A stretch of DNA of 64,000 bases from Apteryx mantelli (lineage: Eukaryota; Chordata; Aves; Apterygiformes; Apterygidae). The stretch's first letter is position 1, and each line of letters begins with the position of its first letter. The position numbers and the translations under genes are program-made. The DNA is taken from positions 40,306,668 to 40,370,667 of the forward strand of contig NC_089981.1 of the NCBI RefSeq assembly GCF_036417845.1, given 5' to 3'. The notes beneath the pieces were generated by a model. The model was not told the origin of the DNA, searched no databases, and saw only the letters and a program-made list of their open reading frames with translations. This document shows, piece after piece, positions 62,101 to 64,000 of this stretch.

Positions 62101-64000
62101 AAACAAGTAGGAGGAAAAGAAGGAGTGTCTGTGGCCAAGAAAGCACACTTTATTCCCTCCTCTGGAAAGGAACCTGTGTTTGCTATCAGTCACAATCAGT
62201 TAATGCTGATCTGGGTCTACTCTGCTGCTAAAGGAGGCAGTCCTACCCTCCCTCACTCCCTTGGCATGTTCCCATTGGTTAATGCAGGAAAAATAACCCA
62301 AACCTTCAACTGGATCAGCTTCCTGACCCAGTTCCTCACGTGGTGCACAAGTGTTCATGACACTGCGAAGGAAGGAGGAGAACGGGGTGAGTGACTCCAG
62401 AGCCATGCTTCTTTGCAGGAAGGTGTGCTACAGAACTTGCTGCCAGCAAGTGCGTCTAAACCCTGCTGGCAGTTTGCCTTATTTCTTCTCCAGCTGGTCA
62501 ACACAAAGGCCAGTAACTGTTGCTGGAGTAAGTTATTCTGTTTGCCCAAGTGAAGGAGGTCTGTGAGGCATGTCAATAGGCTAAACATTGCTGCTGATCC
62601 TCAGGTGACAATGTGAAGTCACATTATGACATTTCTGGATTTTGTTTTGTTTTTCTAGAATTTCTTCTTGCAGTTAATTTTGTTTTTAACTCACATATGA
62701 AGCATACTGAAAGATCATTGCTGAGACTGCAGGCTCAAACACTTGGAAGAAGAGTTGTTTTGAGTGTGGTGGACCTGATGTGAGGATGAAACAGGTTGCA
62801 GAGGGACAAAAGTTGCTGCGCCCCTTCTTGTTTATTGCAGAAGCTGTACCATAAGCAGTGGGTGAAGAGTGCCATTGCTTCAACCATACAATGAGGTTCT
62901 TTCTCCCTGCATTGTTTGGTATAGTAATCACCCCCTCCTCCCCTCCCCCCCCTAAATCCTATTGGATATTTGAAGAGTATCTTCTCCTTATGATTAATCT
63001 TAATCAAAGTAATCATGTTATTTAATCATTAAACCTTTTTTACATTTCCAAACTACTCAGCTCTTTTAGTGGCTTCTTAGAAGCTCACATGAAAATACTT
63101 CCTTTGTTTGTGCCTCAGTTCTTTAAATGAAAAGAGGACCCTGCTGGGAGGTGATGTCCTTTTGTCCAGAACATTGAGTCCTGATATTACTCCTTTGTCC
63201 TTCTGAGTAGACCCTGAACAGTAGAGATTTTGCCTTACGTATTCTGTGTGGTTCAAGTGCGCGTAGGTAAGGAAAGAAATCAGAGCAAAGCTTTCATTTT
63301 GCTAAGTCTGACTATGTTCTCTGTATGTACAAAACACAGATAAAGCCTTTGCCCTGAGGAGCACTGAAAACCCCTCTGAAGTCAGGTCATGCTCCTTTTG
63401 TCTGTGATTCTTTTTTGCCTGAGTTCAAGTATCTTTGTAAAACATGCACAGCATTATAAGATTGCTGGAATATGCTCTTTGAGGTGTGACACATGAAGGT
63501 AACTCAAATTTCACCTAGTGAGAATGATGGTGCTTGCTTTTGGAGTGGTGTTTCTCATGGAATATATTGTACCAGGGCCTGGTAGAGACAGCTGAGGTTT
63601 TTATCGATAAAAGGATGGTGTTGATTTGACAAAGAAAGCCTTCTGGGGCTGGAATCCTGGATTCTGAGGTCACTTCTAATAAGAAAAGCAAATTTCCATT
63701 TTGTTACTGTTACACGTGTGCGGAATTGCGCTAGTCATGCAATATTTCCTTGAAAATTACCCACTTTTGATAGCACCAGTGGGAAAAAAAGTACATAAGT
63801 GATGAGACCAGGTTTGCCACTGTGGTTTATAGTCTCCTCAAGTTTTAGCTCATTGTTTAAAATCATCAAGGACATTTGATGTGAGAATCTTTTGACTTTG
63901 AAGTAGTTTGACTTCACTGGATCCAAAAGAAATATCGTCGTCTCTGAAAGCTGTTGCTCTTCTGATAAAGTAGAATCTGATGCTGTTCACTTTCTAGAAT
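56176..64000. other. Candidate TRIM44 intron 2 (continued)
   Basis: No exon was recognised. Features seen are a MIR/L2-like scrap near 58530-58620 (TTGACCCTGGGCAAATCACTCGG), a poly-T run at about 60661-60679 preceded by a short CT repeat, and a C-rich tract at 62931-62952 (a G-quadruplex-type motif on the minus strand). Otherwise it is ordinary intron-like sequence. Confidence 0.5.
58530..58620 (+). repeat. MIR/L2-like scrap
   Basis: TTGACCCTGGGCAAATCACTCGGCC resembles the TGACCTTGGGCAAGTCACTTAACC block shared by MIR and L2 elements and is followed by a degraded remainder. The match is short, so this is tentative. Confidence 0.35.

Noticed and set aside
62125..62394. Frame ending at a GGTGAGT donor-like site
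   Set aside because: A donor-like word alone is common. There is no acceptor with a matching frame and no resemblance to the next TRIM44 segment.

Overview
The window looks like vertebrate chromosomal DNA, most likely from a bird or another sauropsid. It is gene-poor and mostly non-coding. It holds one complete intronless gene, FJX1, in a large CpG island; degraded copies of ancient amniote repeats of MIR and L3/CR1 type; and one old CR1-like fragment of the kind common in bird genomes. No primate- or rodent-type young repeats were recognised. FJX1 and an exon of TRIM44 lie on the same strand in the order known from human chromosome 11p13, but about 24 kb apart, which suits a compact genome. 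The species assignment is inference.

Layout. Bases 1 to about 22.6 kb have no recognisable coding exon. They hold intergenic sequence with two MIR-like relics, an AT-rich stretch that may be a conserved non-coding element, and a small orphan CpG-rich patch near 17.5 kb. A small satellite CpG island (22.68-22.98 kb) comes before the main FJX1 island (about 23.57-25.87 kb). The main island carries a TTTAAG-type core promoter, GC box and E-box, a 22-codon upstream ORF ending 12 nt before the main start, the 421-codon FJX1 CDS, and a long 3' UTR. That UTR begins with a cluster of five MYB-like CCGTTR motifs and includes an L3/CR1-like segment. Bases 29-42 kb are intergenic with scattered old repeats and possible enhancer motifs.

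A third CpG island at about 42.29-42.74 kb contains a perfect (GCC)46 tract and a (GGGCC)4 G-quadruplex motif. It also has a core-promoter-like block that nearly matches the one in front of FJX1. About 6.4 kb downstream, a 78-nt exon with strong splice sites (49145-49222) encodes a peptide matching the region just after the B-box of TRIM44. The TRIM44 first coding exon (zinc finger, acidic stretch, B-box) was not found in the window. The rest of the window, to 64 kb, reads as TRIM44 intron with old repeats and low-complexity tracts.

Function. FJX1 is the vertebrate Four-jointed homologue, a Golgi type II membrane kinase-fold protein of the Fat/Dachsous planar polarity pathway. TRIM44 is an atypical RING-less TRIM protein linked to deubiquitination. 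The two are neighbours, not a functional unit, but the shared promoter block hints at common core-promoter architecture. I see no prokaryotic, viral or CRISPR-like system here.
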